Positions 10,740-23,900 of a DNA stretch of 64,000 bases are shown piece after piece; the first letter of the stretch is position 1; each line of letters opens with the position of its first letter. The notes below the pieces were generated by a model that saw only the letters and a list, made by a program, of their open reading frames with translations, ran no database searches and had not been told where the DNA came from. Source of the DNA: Tigriopus japonicus (lineage: Eukaryota > Arthropoda > Copepoda > Harpacticoida > Harpacticidae). Location: contig CM021315.1 in NCBI GenBank assembly GCA_010645155.1, forward strand, positions 8,229,126 through 8,293,125, given 5' to 3'. Position numbers and translations under genes: made by a program.

Positions 10740-11404
10740 TGTATGATTTTTGTCATACCAGCTACAAGTAACTAACAAAAAAGGTAACGTTCAACGATCA
10801 CCAGTTTTAACGATCTCTAATTCGGACGAAGAAACACGCGGACATTTAGCTTCATTTCAAACATTAGCATTTTGATTCTTGACTTGCTATCAGCCCCAAA
10901 AGTCGATTAGTATGGGGTGATGAAAAAGAAACAGAACAGGAAACTATACCCATAGGTTCGAAACCATTCCATTCATAAATCAAGCTAGGTAGGATCACGA
11001 GATAGACATATCAATCCTTAAGTCGCATGTGTTTTCATTCATCCAATTCCCCGTGGCTTTGATCTTCGCCGTTATTCGGGTTGGCCAAAAAATATCAGAT
11101 ACGCATTAAAACGCTCTTTTTTTTTAAATTGACCCTTCAGTATTAAGATGGTATGAAAATGCCTTTCGTGAATTTTCATACTTTGTATTTGGTTGATTAC
11201 AAACCCATTTGACCTGAGTTTCATGTAAAGTACTTGTATTATTCTCAAGTTTTAGGGGATAGTGGAGTTCCCCTTTCTTTTGGAACACCTGGTTGCCTAT
11301 TTTTACTAATCTGAGATCTCAGTTTCAAAGCGATCTTCTGTAGGAGATGATTGAAGGATTATTTTCCAAAAACACTGTCAAACCAGAGTAACAATCTGAG
11401 TTAT

Positions 11405-11633
11405 TATATATTGCCAGACAACAAAATCGAAAAAAAAACCGCTGAAATATAAGTTTCCCGATTTTTCAAAATTTGCGACTACCCAACATCAAACACATGA
11501 GAAATTTGATTTTTAAGGTGTATTTTGGATTTATACAATTTTGTAGTCAGCTGCTTTCGGGTTCGGTTTCGGTTAAGCCCTCTTTCGGCAGAAACTTTCG
11601 GTTTCGGTTATGAGCCCTTTCGGTCCATCACTA
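11405..11633. mobile_element. Truncated copy of the 1778 MITE, inverted
   Basis: This is the reverse complement of much of 1778-2105: the same interior block (ATTTGCGACTACCCAACAT) and the same end CCCTTTCGGTCCATCACTA at 11633. The other terminus is missing, so no target duplication can be read. It lies inside the long AMPD intron. Confidence 0.75.
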
Positions 11634-13162
11634 CCAAGAAGCCATTTCTATCTCGAGTAATTTTCGAAGATTGGTAGTGAAAAACATTTTTGCAGCTTGG
11701 ATAAGTAATGCCCTGATTTTCCTTTATGAAGAATACAGAAACCTATATGCCCACTGAAAGTAGGAAAACTTTTGAGAGCCCTTATTGTAACACTGTTTTG
11801 AAAAAAAAATCGTCAAGTATATTGAAGAATACATATCTTCCATTTAAACGAAAAGGTTCACAAGATGAGAAAAAGCCGTGGTAAATAAACGAATATCTGA
11901 ACTTAATTTTGATTTGTTACCGAGTCGAAGTTAGTTTTTTCTCCGTGTTTTCGTAAGACGTTTGTCAGCCAAATGAATTATTTCGCCTGATCGTGTTTTC
12001 TTGTCTTTTGTTTGAGTTTTGGCCTTGACAGAAATAGGTAAGAAATGCGAACTCATTGAAACTTACTTGGGTTCCTTTTTGCCTCTGGAAGGGAAAATCG
12101 AAAAACCAACTCCTTATGTTTTTGTTGCCAAATGGGTGTCAGGATTGAAAAAATAACTTCTGAATGCTGAACATGTATTAAAGTATTAGAGATACTCGAG
12201 TCTAAAAACATTTTAAATTAATGTCACGTGGTGAACCATTATTTGGCAAATTTATGCGTCCTTTTGCCAACGACATTCAAAGACTCTAGATAGTAGCTTT
12301 ATATAAAATTTTAAAAGTTTCAATAACTCAAAGTTTAAAATTGAAAAACATCTGGAAATTTCGAGGCTGTTTCATTCCTACAGTTACAAGGAAAATGCAA
12401 ACGCCTCATTTGCATTATTTTGTACTTTTATATACTCTTTTAGAATTTCAATTAAAAATCGAACATTTCAGAGTGATTAATTGAAGTTTCTCAAGAAATA
12501 TGCTGTCAACATATTTTTGTATTAGGCAAAGTACATCTGAAAAGGCAAAAAATGCAATTTGAGGTAGTCATGATGTTTCTTAAAACTGCTATCAAAATGA
12601 TCTTGGCTTTGTACTGTATGTTTACTCTTTCTACAACATCGAATGGCTGCAAAAAGCAACGACTCCTCACAGATAAATGCCCCTTAAACACAAAAATAGC
12701 ATTTTTAAAATAATGTTTTTACCGTCGGATGTCTTGCCAAACATGTTGAATATCCGTCATTTTCTTCATGAATTCAGTACAATTTAGGTCAGTGAAAACA
12801 TGAAAAGTTTGCCTATAATGCTTTTGATTTTTGATATTTGAGTCTCGAAAAAAGTTGGGGATCTTGATTGCAACAAAACTTAATCACAAGAGCAAAAGTC
12901 ACAAACGTAACTCTTTTTCAACCAACTCGATCGTAGTTGCAGAAATTTTGTGTACTACAATGCAAAGAATTTGGCTGGTTGTCAACGCCTCATTGGCGTC
13001 AAAGAAATGACATAAATGCCCACTACGTCAGAAAAATGCATCATTTTTAATACCCAACTCTAATATACAGTAACTATTTTATCGCGGTGTTTGTGCGTAA
13101 AATAGCTCTTTAAAATGTAAAGAAAGGTAACATTGATGAAGTTATTGTTTTTCGTATTATAT

Positions 13163-13582
13163 TTACCCCGCTTTAAGCGAGATGAACTCATCGTGGTAAA
13201 TTAATCCAAACCCCTTGAGCTTTGCTGCATCAAGGTCATTAGATGCATTTGGTGTGAATTCGCGTGGGCAGTTTCCGCAATGTTGCAAACTTTTGAGACC
13301 CATAGGAATACGTTGTCTTATCGAGCCACGAACTTTGCCACGAGACATAGATAAAAAGAATACCGAGTGTCTTGGGTCTAGCTTGTCCTTGTTGATGCTG
13401 AGCACCTTTAAAGGTTCCTTCTTCTTTGACACCACAATTTTTATCATCCATTTTCCATCAAAATCCAACTCTATAAGGAGCGCGAGTACTTTCTTGTTTG
13501 CATTGATTATGTGCCAACTACAGACACTGAGAAAAGAATGGTTTCACACAACCCTTGCTATGAAAACACTTTTAGATTGTTA
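13163..13582 (-). other. Unrecognised open stretch inside the AMPD intron
   Basis: About 140 codons are open on the minus strand. The part after Leu-Asp-Phe-Asp-Gly-Lys-Trp has a balanced, protein-like composition (a KWMIKIVVSKKKEP strand-like segment, a basic MSRGKVRGSIRQR segment and a CGNC pair). There is no ATG at its start, no visible splice context and no family that I recognise. The opposite strand is also open over 13215-13625, which weakens the case. It could be a transposon fragment, a pseudogene piece or chance. Confidence 0.2.
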
Positions 13583-16500
13583 CGCTTGGTGGTCAAATAT
13601 TGAACAAATATTGAGCAGCCTTTAGTGATGACTTGAGAGAGGATTGAAAGTTTTTGTGTCCGTTTGGAACATAAAATAAATGAAAAAAAATCTGCTCTTT
13701 TTCCTGGTTTTTGAAACGTCGGATTTTTCCTATTGAGGGCTTGAATCGAAAATTGTTTGAAGCCTTTGCTTTTTGTAAATTAGCAGAGCCTTTACGTTTT
13801 GGGTCGGTTTACCTTGAAATTTAAAGCATCTTTTCAATTGATAGTCATGATAAAGCTTATCATCAGAATTGCCATTTCATATTATCTTCAACGTTAAAAC
13901 CTTCCGTCAATATGTTTAGAATAAAATTTTACAACGTCGGAAGCTTAATTCCAGTGCAAGAAATTGCGTTGAAGTCTATGCAGGAATTTTAACAAATTTT
14001 ACTACATCCTCTAAAAAAATGTCAACAACCAAAATTTTACCTTTGCTTCCAACCATGTTAGATGGCCACAGCAATATTGGCGTTTAGGTTGCGTTACCCT
14101 TCAATCTGTTTTTAGTCTCTATAAAATGAACGAGTTACGGTAGTCTCCTTCTCTCAACGCTAATAAATTCCTTGTTGCTCAAAGACCGACAAAAAGTCAA
14201 TTGCATTTGGCTTTTGGCACAGGGAAATACGAATTTGGCCCAGTGGCCATAAATGAGTTTGCAAAGGAAGGCTGACCAAGAGCTAGGAGCACAAATGATC
14301 TCTCTTTCTCTCCCCCAATTAGGGCAGAACTTGGGAACTGCTCTTTCGTTCGTCCCCTAGTATTTCTCGCTTTCTTTCGATGCTCAAAGCTCAAGAATCC
14401 GAGATTCAGAACGACTTGCTCAGGCTGCATTTCTTCTTCTGCTGCCAACTCGTGTTCCCATCAGTGTGTGTTCCAGCTTTTAAGTGGAACATTCAATCCA
14501 TAGAGTACATTAGGGCAGGCAAGCGTGGAAAAAAAATAAGTCCACGCTCACCTAGATGAGCTTACGGTACAGAAATACACAACTCCAGAGGAAGATTCGT
14601 GTTCGCCTTGTAGAACACCCTGTCACTTTGAATGCAAATGAACTACCTACTGATTGAGCTCAAGACTAGACTTTCCCTTTCGAATTTGAAATAGATCAAG
14701 CTTCTAAGTAGGTTGTACGTTCACGCCGTTTAAGCCTCAACGTGATTTCGAAATTTACTTTAAATAAAAATTACCATGAGACAATCTAGTGAACACATGA
14801 ATTTCGACGCGAATTGGTCGATAAAGTCCATACCAAGACAAACCTGTGATCCTCTTGTATGATATACCATAGCGTGGAAAATGGGCACCGGACATTCCTT
14901 TTCGTAAAGACAGGGTTTCGACCCCGTGTTTCCCCTCTGCTACAAAGTCCTTGCTCGGGTTATGATTTGCACAATGGTCTCAGTGTTGTGTGAGTGTGCG
15001 AATCCATGGGTTTGTACCACTGCAGAGAAACATAACCCTTTCCGGCCAAAGCGGTGGCCTCTTTGGAGTAGTGTTGAAACTGGCAGTGGTTGGGACTGGT
15101 TCCAAAAAGTGGAACAAGTAGTAGGCACTAGCAGGCCAGGGTGCAGACACCATTCTGCAACTAAGCCTCGAGGAGCCGAAAGCGAAGATTGTTCTACATA
15201 CTCCATGTATATACCCTCTATACTTCTCCATACTGCCGCAGTATTCTGAACGGCCAAAGTGACAACGCGAGTCGTCTTTGCTGCATCTCCTGCTCGTTGT
15301 TCCTCTTCTTGTTCTTTGGATTCGTCCCCAAGTTAATGTAGTCGCTTCCACTCCCCTTCTGGGCACCCACACAAGAGTCACTGTCCATTGTGCTGTTCTA
15401 AAAATAATGACCAGAGACAGTCAGTTGAACTTCAGATGAGACAACATTTGCTTGGCAGTTCAATTGCAAGAAGGAGTCGTGGAACGAGGAACACCCCTCG
15501 TCCGCCTTGGCCATGCCTTGGCCATGCCTTGGCTCACAGTGACAGCTCCGTCCGTGTTCTCTCTTGGGTCGCTGGACCGCGAACGAGGAACGGGGCAAAC
15601 GGAACGCTCAATGTCCGAGAGTCCGAGTTTTGGGGGCTATTGTCATTCGGATTTGAGTCAGTTCTCGGACACGAGCCCAACAAGAATCATCTCAAGCAAC
15701 CAAGAAGCAAAGAGTTGATTGTGGGACGGCATGTTCCATTGGAGGAGGACTTTGCCGAATAGTCCACCCAACATGTGTGGCCAGTTGAGAGTTTCCGGCC
15801 ATGACGAAAAGCCACCTTGAAATTGGGTAACTATTCTCATTCGTGACTTTGATTATGAAAATAATCCCACTCACATGGCACGTTCTTGGGAACATGGGAT
15901 TGTTGGAGGATAGCAAAAGTTGCTGCAATGTGGGAATCATTTACATTTTTAAGGACCCCCCCCCCCTTTCTCCTACTGCAGGATGAGAGAAACCGCTGCA
16001 AAATGCTAATCCGACTATTACTAGAAAAAGGGTAACCAAGGAAATGCTTCCCAACTTTGTTGCTTTACGTGGAAGCTCAGGAACAAGCAATACCTACTAA
16101 AACTATGGTCCGTGTTTGATACATACGATGTGTTTTGCTGCTTTTGTTCAATACTTTTTCTGGTGTAAGAACCAGGTTATCCCTGGTTAGAACACTCGTT
16201 CAATGACAAGCTCCTTGGAAATGCACTTTCAATCCGTCGAAAGTGATTGATCATGATGTAAGAAAAAGTCAGCAGCACCAACTTTAAAATTTGGCACAGT
16301 TTCAATTTACTTGGATCTTCTTATTTCAAGTCAGCCTTTCTGAACCGAATGACCAATGCAAAAGCTCTTCAAATTTTATACAAGATATTCCATATCTTAG
16401 TAAAAGAACTATAAAGTTCTACTTAAGATCCAACGGAATGCAGGGAAGGCACTTGATTTACCTTTCCTATTCTCTCACATTCTTCAGCCATTTCCATGGC

Positions 16501-17169
16501 TCATTGCAAAACAGACTCGGTCGCGATTCAAAATTGCAAGGAACAAAATCTGGAACTGGTAAAGAGCTAGCTTTGCTTTGTGAGAGCGAAACGTGATGAA
16601 AATTCAGAATTCTTTGAACCGTTTCGAAGCACACGTGTAGCAGACCCCTCATAAATGAGTCAGCTTTGAGATTTGAAATTTTCAAGGATCAAGATAATGG
16701 TTCCAATCTTCTTCGCATGGAACTTGGAAATCCAAAGCGATGTATTCCAATAAGAGGAAGGCAGAACTTGATAGACTTTTGGGAGAGTTCCTTGTCAAAC
16801 AAGATCTTCAGATCATCAGTCATAGCATTGAAGAGAGTCAACATTAAACAGCCCCTCTGATGTGGAAATCAATTTGTCACAAACTTGCGTCTCATTCTCG
16901 CTGTCCATCCTCATCCATGACATGGCCTCTAAAGGGGGTTTTCTCATTTTTTGTTCTCTCAAATTCAAAAATAGCCAAAAGCGTTTCAGATCTTGGCAAT
17001 GAGCCTGGTCACGTGACCCCTGAATCTGATTCATCACTGCCTGGATGGACCTTGTGCTGAAAGCAGCTCGTGCCCAGTCTGATGGAGATTCTTTGCCCCC
17101 TCTTTTGACTTGTTCCTCTTTGAGTTGCTCTGCTTCCTCCCTTTAGCTCATTACTACTAGATGGAGGGA

Positions 17170-17191
17170 GAAAGAAAGAAAGAAAGAAAGA
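17170..17191. repeat. GAAA microsatellite
   Basis: Perfect tetranucleotide GAAA repeats, about five copies, within the AMPD first intron. Confidence 0.9.
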
Positions 17192-17979
17192 AGGGAGGAC
17201 GGCATTTGGCCTCGGTTGGCCAAAAGATGGGAATGCCGCCCATGTCCAAGGCAGTTAGTTGACTTTGCTCTCGAAGAATTGTGGGATGTCTTTTTCTGCC
17301 GGAGAGAACTTTATTCTTGGACTATTCAAGTACTGGCGTGTTAGATGGGATGGGAGAGAGATGGGATGAATTTCTTTTGAACGTTGGCCAAGCTCCTCGA
17401 GGTCCAAGCGGATTCATTTGATGAAATTTGAAACATGCCATATGTACATACTAGAAGCTTCCTTGGGAGTGACTTATCTATTAGCATTACCTCAAAGATA
17501 ATGGCGTAAGAGACATTTGTATTGATAAGCCAGTCCCCTAATGAGATTCAGAAGACTTTTAACAGTATTCGAATCCTCATTAGCCACCAATAACATCTTG
17601 AAATGGCCTCAAGAAAGGTCAGTCATCAAAACTTGGATTGGAATAACGAAGGTGAGAAAACTCAGATTGACCTCTTTGATTCGTCAAAAGGCAATTGAGC
17701 GGTCAGATAACGGTTGATGCAACTAAATCGGTTTTGTGTCTAATAGACGGACATAAATGATATTTTCATTGCGTTTTAATGACGTTTTTATGCGTCCATA
17801 ACTGTGAACAAATATTTAGAAAGAATTAGCCAACTCAACGTTTTGCTTTTGGTTGCATAATTATGTACTCTGGTCATTGAGGGGAAATTGGGCTATGATT
17901 TTGAAAAATCCGTTAAGAACTTTCAATGAAATAAAATAACTATTTGGTAATTTAAAACGAAAGTATTCATGTTTTTTAG

Positions 17980-20900
17980 GGAGCGAGTCCCCGGCTGCCT
18001 TTATGGACAAGAATCCACTCTCATCTGGTTTGAAAAGCGAGAGCCAGCAATATCGAGAGATGGCCAAACGCTTGATTGGTTCCCAAGATGAGAAATACCT
18101 CTCAAACGAGATTTCGGCTCCCTACGAGGTGCCACAATATCCAATAGAGCAGATCGAGACCAAACTCATCAGGTAAAACAATCAGTTCCGAATCACCTTT
18201 CGATGTTTCCATGCGCCATTGTAGAGATCGCGTACTAACCCACCTTTTTTCAGGAGAGAAATTTATTTTACATTTTGTTTGGTATTGCCATAAACAAGAG
18301 ATAATAAAGAATGAACTTGTTCCTTCTTGCATGCCATGAACCAAGAAACTCATCCATCCAATGTGCTTTAAACAGGAGTTCATGCTTCATGTCTTATGAA
18401 ACTTGAACGAAACTTAAAATGATCTTCGACGTAGGATGTGGGATGTTGTCATGAATGGATAGATAGTTTGAAGGATACTGAGATGGCCAGAAGCAGATTA
18501 TCATCAGTTTCGTGTCCTATTAGATTATCTCTAGACTTGGAACAACGTTCATCTGTGTCTGTGTTCCCTGAAGTTCCATTTTATTGGGAAAACTTCACTG
18601 CCAACTACCAATCCCGTTCGTTCGCCAGTTAGAAGGACCAGCGTTTTTTTTTCTTTCTTGTGAGATAATCATGTCTAAGAACACTCTCGACTTCTACCAA
18701 GATATCTCGAACCCTCTGGTGAATCAGTTCATGGCCCTAGATCCAGTAACTTCGACTTCAAACAACCAACTTGCTGAGTCGGGAAAACTGTTCCTCTCTC
18801 ATTCAGAGTACCGACTTTTCTCATTCAGTGCCGTGTAACACACCGAAAAGTTTCTGTACAGGGTGCACCATGTGAACTTGTTATGATTTGACAATTCGAC
18901 GCAGAATGTCTATCCTGTACCTCAAGACTATTTTACGTTCTTTTCGGTGTCCTCCGTTTCGGAGCCTTGACAAACGACGCCATGCTTGTTAAATAGACAT
19001 TGCACCCATGTCCGTACATATCTACCTTTCAGTTCTCTTCCAATGGTGGCCAGACATAGGATAGCTCGTGGGCTCTCGTTAGACTCTGCTGCCTTTCAGG
19101 CCACGTCTTCAGCTGCCGCGTCCAATTTTGCCACTGGCTCTGGCCATGCTACGCCACGGTATATTAAAAAACCCCTACACAGACATTCATTACCTCGTCA
19201 TGATGTCCTCGTGTTCAAAACCAGATTCATTGGGACTTGTTAAAACCTTCCTTGCATCTGCGTTCTGCATGACACACTCACCTTTGCTAACATACAAGAT
19301 TGCACGTTTTGAGGTTTCCATAATATTTGTTTTGTTGCACAATTCCAGATGTTGAGCCAATATTTATCTTTTGTAACCCTACTGGACTAGTGCACATACT
19401 GTTTGTACCATAGGAAAAAGTTACTGAAGTAAGAATTGTGACGGTTCATAAGTTTCATGATTAAACAAGGCAGAATAGTTGATTGTAAATAAGCTGACCT
19501 TTTGCACCTTGTTGAATTGACAAAAACATTGTTATTTCCATGCAACAATACAGAATAATTGTTTCATAAACATTTTATCAAACCTTAGGCAAAGCTAAAA
19601 TGGGTCACTGAGATCATTTTTTTTCAACTCATACATAGATCATAAGTCAAAATAGTTTTTCACTCGTTTGAAGTTTTTGAAATCCATATCGGCCAAACGT
19701 GAATCGCTTGTTGCATTCAGATATTGAAGCCACATTTTCAAATATCTATATTCCAAGTTACGGAATATTCATAGCATTTCTATTCGTTGCATGCTTCACG
19801 CAATACCCTTTGTTATTATCCCAATATTGATTGTCCTCTATTTGTCCTTAGGGTGAAATCTGAATTGGAGGATGGAAGTGGGTCAGGATCTGCTCCAACT
19901 TCGGCATCTACTCCTTTTGAGCCGAATTTGGCCACGATCAATGATGATGCTGGGGATGGAGAGGATGATCCAGATTCTGAAGGAGCTGATCCAACCGCTG
20001 GATACATTGACAATGAGTACGTCCCTTACTTCCAAAGGGTGTCCATCACTGGTGATGACAATACAGGGGTAAGTAGTTCATCAAATATATCCCATACCCT
20101 TCTTTTTGTAAATAAATCTGTTTGAGGGCCCATCAATGGTTTTGGTGAATCGAGTGTTTTAGCTCCTTACCGATTTCAGAGGTCTTTTCACAATCGGAGA
20201 GTGTCCTCGACTTTCTCAAATGGTCCCTTAGGCTTCTTCATCAATCCCACAAATACGACCATGTCAAAATCTACTGTGGCTGGGGTTAGTCAGCACACCC
20301 GGTTCTTTTGGTGGTGGGCAGTCTGTAACTATTTTGTAAATCCCCAAATAAGCACATGGTTCCTTTCCCCATGTCTTAAGTCGAGGTTTTCTATTATTGT
20401 AAAATCAGTCTAGAGTATATTAGAGCAAGTCTTTGTAAAAATAAATAATTAGCGGACTAATCGTATTTTTTTATTGTCCTGATTCTACTTGAGAATAATG
20501 TGTCTTTTCATTTTTTCCATAGGATTTCCAGTTCTTTGGGGTGAGTGTGCGGTGGTGGTTGGCGTCATTTCATTTGTTTTGTTTTGTGGTCTTTCTTGTG
20601 AATAAGACATAGTTGACACAACAAAGTGCTTCTTGTAACGAAGATTGACATGATATTTTAGGTTCCAATGGAAGATCTTCAGAACGCCTCCAAATTACTC
20701 GTGCAAGCTCTGCAAATTCGAGAAGACTACATGAGGATGTCTTATCAGGCCTTTCCATCTGTTTGCAAGCGCTTCATGAAGAAACTCGATGGAACTGCAC
20801 ATAAACACGTGGAACACCCTGATCGCGCCACAATTGAAGGTAAATCCAAGTTCAATGGCATTTCAGAATAAACTTGAAAATGCAACTTTCAGCCACCCTT

Positions 20901-23900
20901 CTGAAATGTTTCATGTTAAAATTGGCAGACTGTTTGAGCCCGTGGCTAACTGGTCGAGGCCACAAATTAACGGCCTTGCTATTAATGGGATGAACTTAAT
21001 GATAATGATGAATTGGTTTTCCTTTGTCTTGCTTCATGTTAACCAGGTGGTTTTGAAGTGGTTCCCGATGGCGGTGCTCCTCTACCGTCAGAACAACTAC
21101 ACCAACAACAGCAGCTTCCTCCGTTGAAGATGCCCGCAAAGCCGTTCGTCATGCCGCGAGCGCCTCCGCCGTCCGCGGCTGACTTGGCCGAGATGGCAGG
21201 AGAAACGTCATGTAATGATTAGTGAAACCCAAAATTAATCCCAAAGACCCCGAACAAGACGCGTGATTCCTGGCGTTGTTTGTGTCCAGTTCTTAACACT
21301 GCGTCATTGGTATTCACTCATTCATAAAACATGTAATTTGGAGACCCGTCAGTCAGGTCTCTTGTCTCGTCAGTGCCTGACTCCTTTGAGATAACCTCAA
21401 TTGCAATTATGCTTGTTCAAATAACTGGCACATCTTGGGCAGATTAATTTGCCTAAGAGTACAAATACAACTCTAATTTATGACGGTGTTCCATAAGCCA
21501 AAGTCTCTCCATTAATAAATGTGTATATAGATGCTAAACTCTAGTTGCAATCACTAATCTTGATCTTTCTATCCCACCAACAAAGTTAGGACTTATTCTT
21601 ACTCACGCTGATTGTACGAACTAACAACATTCCTGACATCTAATTCATTGAACTGTAAATCCAGCAACTGCGAATTCAAAATGATGTGACCCAAAACATC
21701 ATATCTTGACATTTATTTTTTCAGATCACCCAATTCATCCGCCCAAATCAACCTCGAATCCATGGGACATTGATATGATTGAGGACTGTGGTTACGAGAT
21801 TCGTCTTGAGAAAGGCGTTTTCCAACTCTATGACGACGGCGTCCGACTGGACTACGAATATCCCAATCTGGGCAAATTCATCAAGGATATGCATCTTCTT
21901 TGCGCATTAATTGCGGATGGACCCCTGAAGTCGTTCTGCTATCGTCGATTGAGTTATCTCTCTTCCAAATTCCAACTTCATGTGCTTCTGAATGAATTAC
22001 GAGAGCTGGCTGCTCAAAAAGCCGTGGCCCATCGGGATTTTTACAACGTCCGAAAGGTACGAACATCAACAACCTGTTCTGGAAGATTGTTTTTTTTTTT
22101 AAACCAGATTTTCTCTGCAGGTCGATACCCATATTCACGCTGCCTCCTGCATGAATCAAAAACATTTGCTTCGCTTCATCAAAAAGGCCTTAAAGACCGA
22201 AGCCGACACGGTTGTGTGCAAAACCAAGGAGGGCAAAGACATGACCTTAAAAGAGGTCTTCACGTCTATGAATTTGACGGCCTATGACCTCACTGTCGAC
22301 ATGCTGGATGTGCACGCGGTAAGTCAGTGTTGTTCTCCGTGTGATGGCATAAAGTACGCATGGGATTAGCAAGCAACGCTGAATTGTTCTTTCCTGAAGT
22401 CGGAAGTTGCTTCAATTTTATTGCCTAAAGGCGTTATCCGGTGTTGCTAATGGGAGTTTCTTCATCAGTGTGTTTGTCCCTGATTTCTCACCTAAAACGT
22501 GAATGTTACCTCATTTCTTTCTGTTCCTCCTTCTTTTTAAACTGCTCGTTTTACTCATACCCTTCTTAGTTAACTTTCGTTGTTTGTGTGATTATCAAGC
22601 AATCCGGGGACTAATTGGGTGATGGGGGGAATTGAAATCGGTGTCGCACAAATGTCTCAATTGCATCCATTGCTATCCATCTCTCTCTGTCACCTGATCC
22701 ATGTTGATTCTTCCTCCTCTTCTCTGGCCTTGCAAGTTGTCGGTATCAGAAATGCGTTTGTACTGATATTCGGGCTATAAATGCATCTTCTGGTATTGTA
22801 TGACTTCAAGGGATCGCACTCACCTAACTTCTTCTGTCGACTCAGAGTCATTTCTAGATGTAGAGTCAACCTGATCATCACCGGTGTCTTTAGGATAATG
22901 GACCTCTGGATGGTCTGAACACTTCATAACGCCACGGGTTTTAGGGAAAACGGGAATAGGAAATTGTAGCTGAACAATGCCACCATTTGAACGCAACCTA
23001 ACAAAGGGTGTTCACGCACAACTAAGGCGTAAGAAGGGTCGGTCATTCAGTGGTTCTGGTCAGTGTGTAAAGCTAAATAAAAGATGTATTGTATGTTCAT
23101 GTTGTCAATTGTTGTTTTCACATGGGGCGTCATGTTGATGGTATTTCTATATTTGTTATCTCGGTGTCTGGGAAATGTTATGTTTATAATACTGTATGAT
23201 TCGCTGTAGAACCCTACTTGATTTTTATATTCTTTTGTACCCCCGATATGTTAGAGACCAAAGCGGTCTACTTAAAACCCCTTGAAAGCAAACCTATAGT
23301 AGTGTTTCACAAAATGTCTCTTAGATGTCATTTACAATTTTTTTTATCTCATCTGATGTCATCTGTATTTTTTGCCATATTTTAAAATCTTGACATAGGT
23401 AAGTGGGAGTTGTCTAATGGCATGAGCTAACAAGTCGATATTAACTTTGAGTTGCAGTGACCTGATTCCTCCACGACTTCATTTGTTTGACGAAATGTTT
23501 CTCTATTTGGTTTCTTACAGGATCGCAACACGTTCCATCGTTTCGACAAGTTCAATGCCAAATACAATCCCATTGGCGAGTCTAGACTTCGAGAGGTTTT
23601 CATGAAAACCGACAACCACATCAAAGGCAGATTCTTTGGAAAACTCTTAAACGTAAGCTTGCAAGACACTCATGGCAACTAATTTGAAAACTTAAGGAAT
23701 TTTTGAACGACGCAATTGCATCTATTCCATTTCAGGAGGTGTTTAATGATCTGGAAGAGTCCAAGTATCAGAACTCGGAGCCTCGTTTGTCCATTTATGG
23801 CAGAAGCAAATCTGAGTGGGACAAATTGGCAGAGTGGGCGGTTTCCAATAACGTGTACTCTGACAACGTACGTTGGTTGATTCAGGTGCCAAGACTTTTT

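Larger units (their letters stand above)
9701..17979 (+). other. Long first intron of AMPD (8.3 kb)
   Basis: The intron is bounded by the donor at 9701 and the acceptor TTTTTTAG|GG at 17978-17979. It holds two DNA-transposon remnants (10356-10739 and 11405-11633), an unexplained minus-strand open stretch (13163-13582), a more GC-rich segment around 14.9-15.8 kb with few stops in several frames, and a GAAA microsatellite at about 17170-17191. The GC-rich segment could be a further promoter or CpG-type island. I found no first exon with a phase-1 donor in it. Confidence 0.5.
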
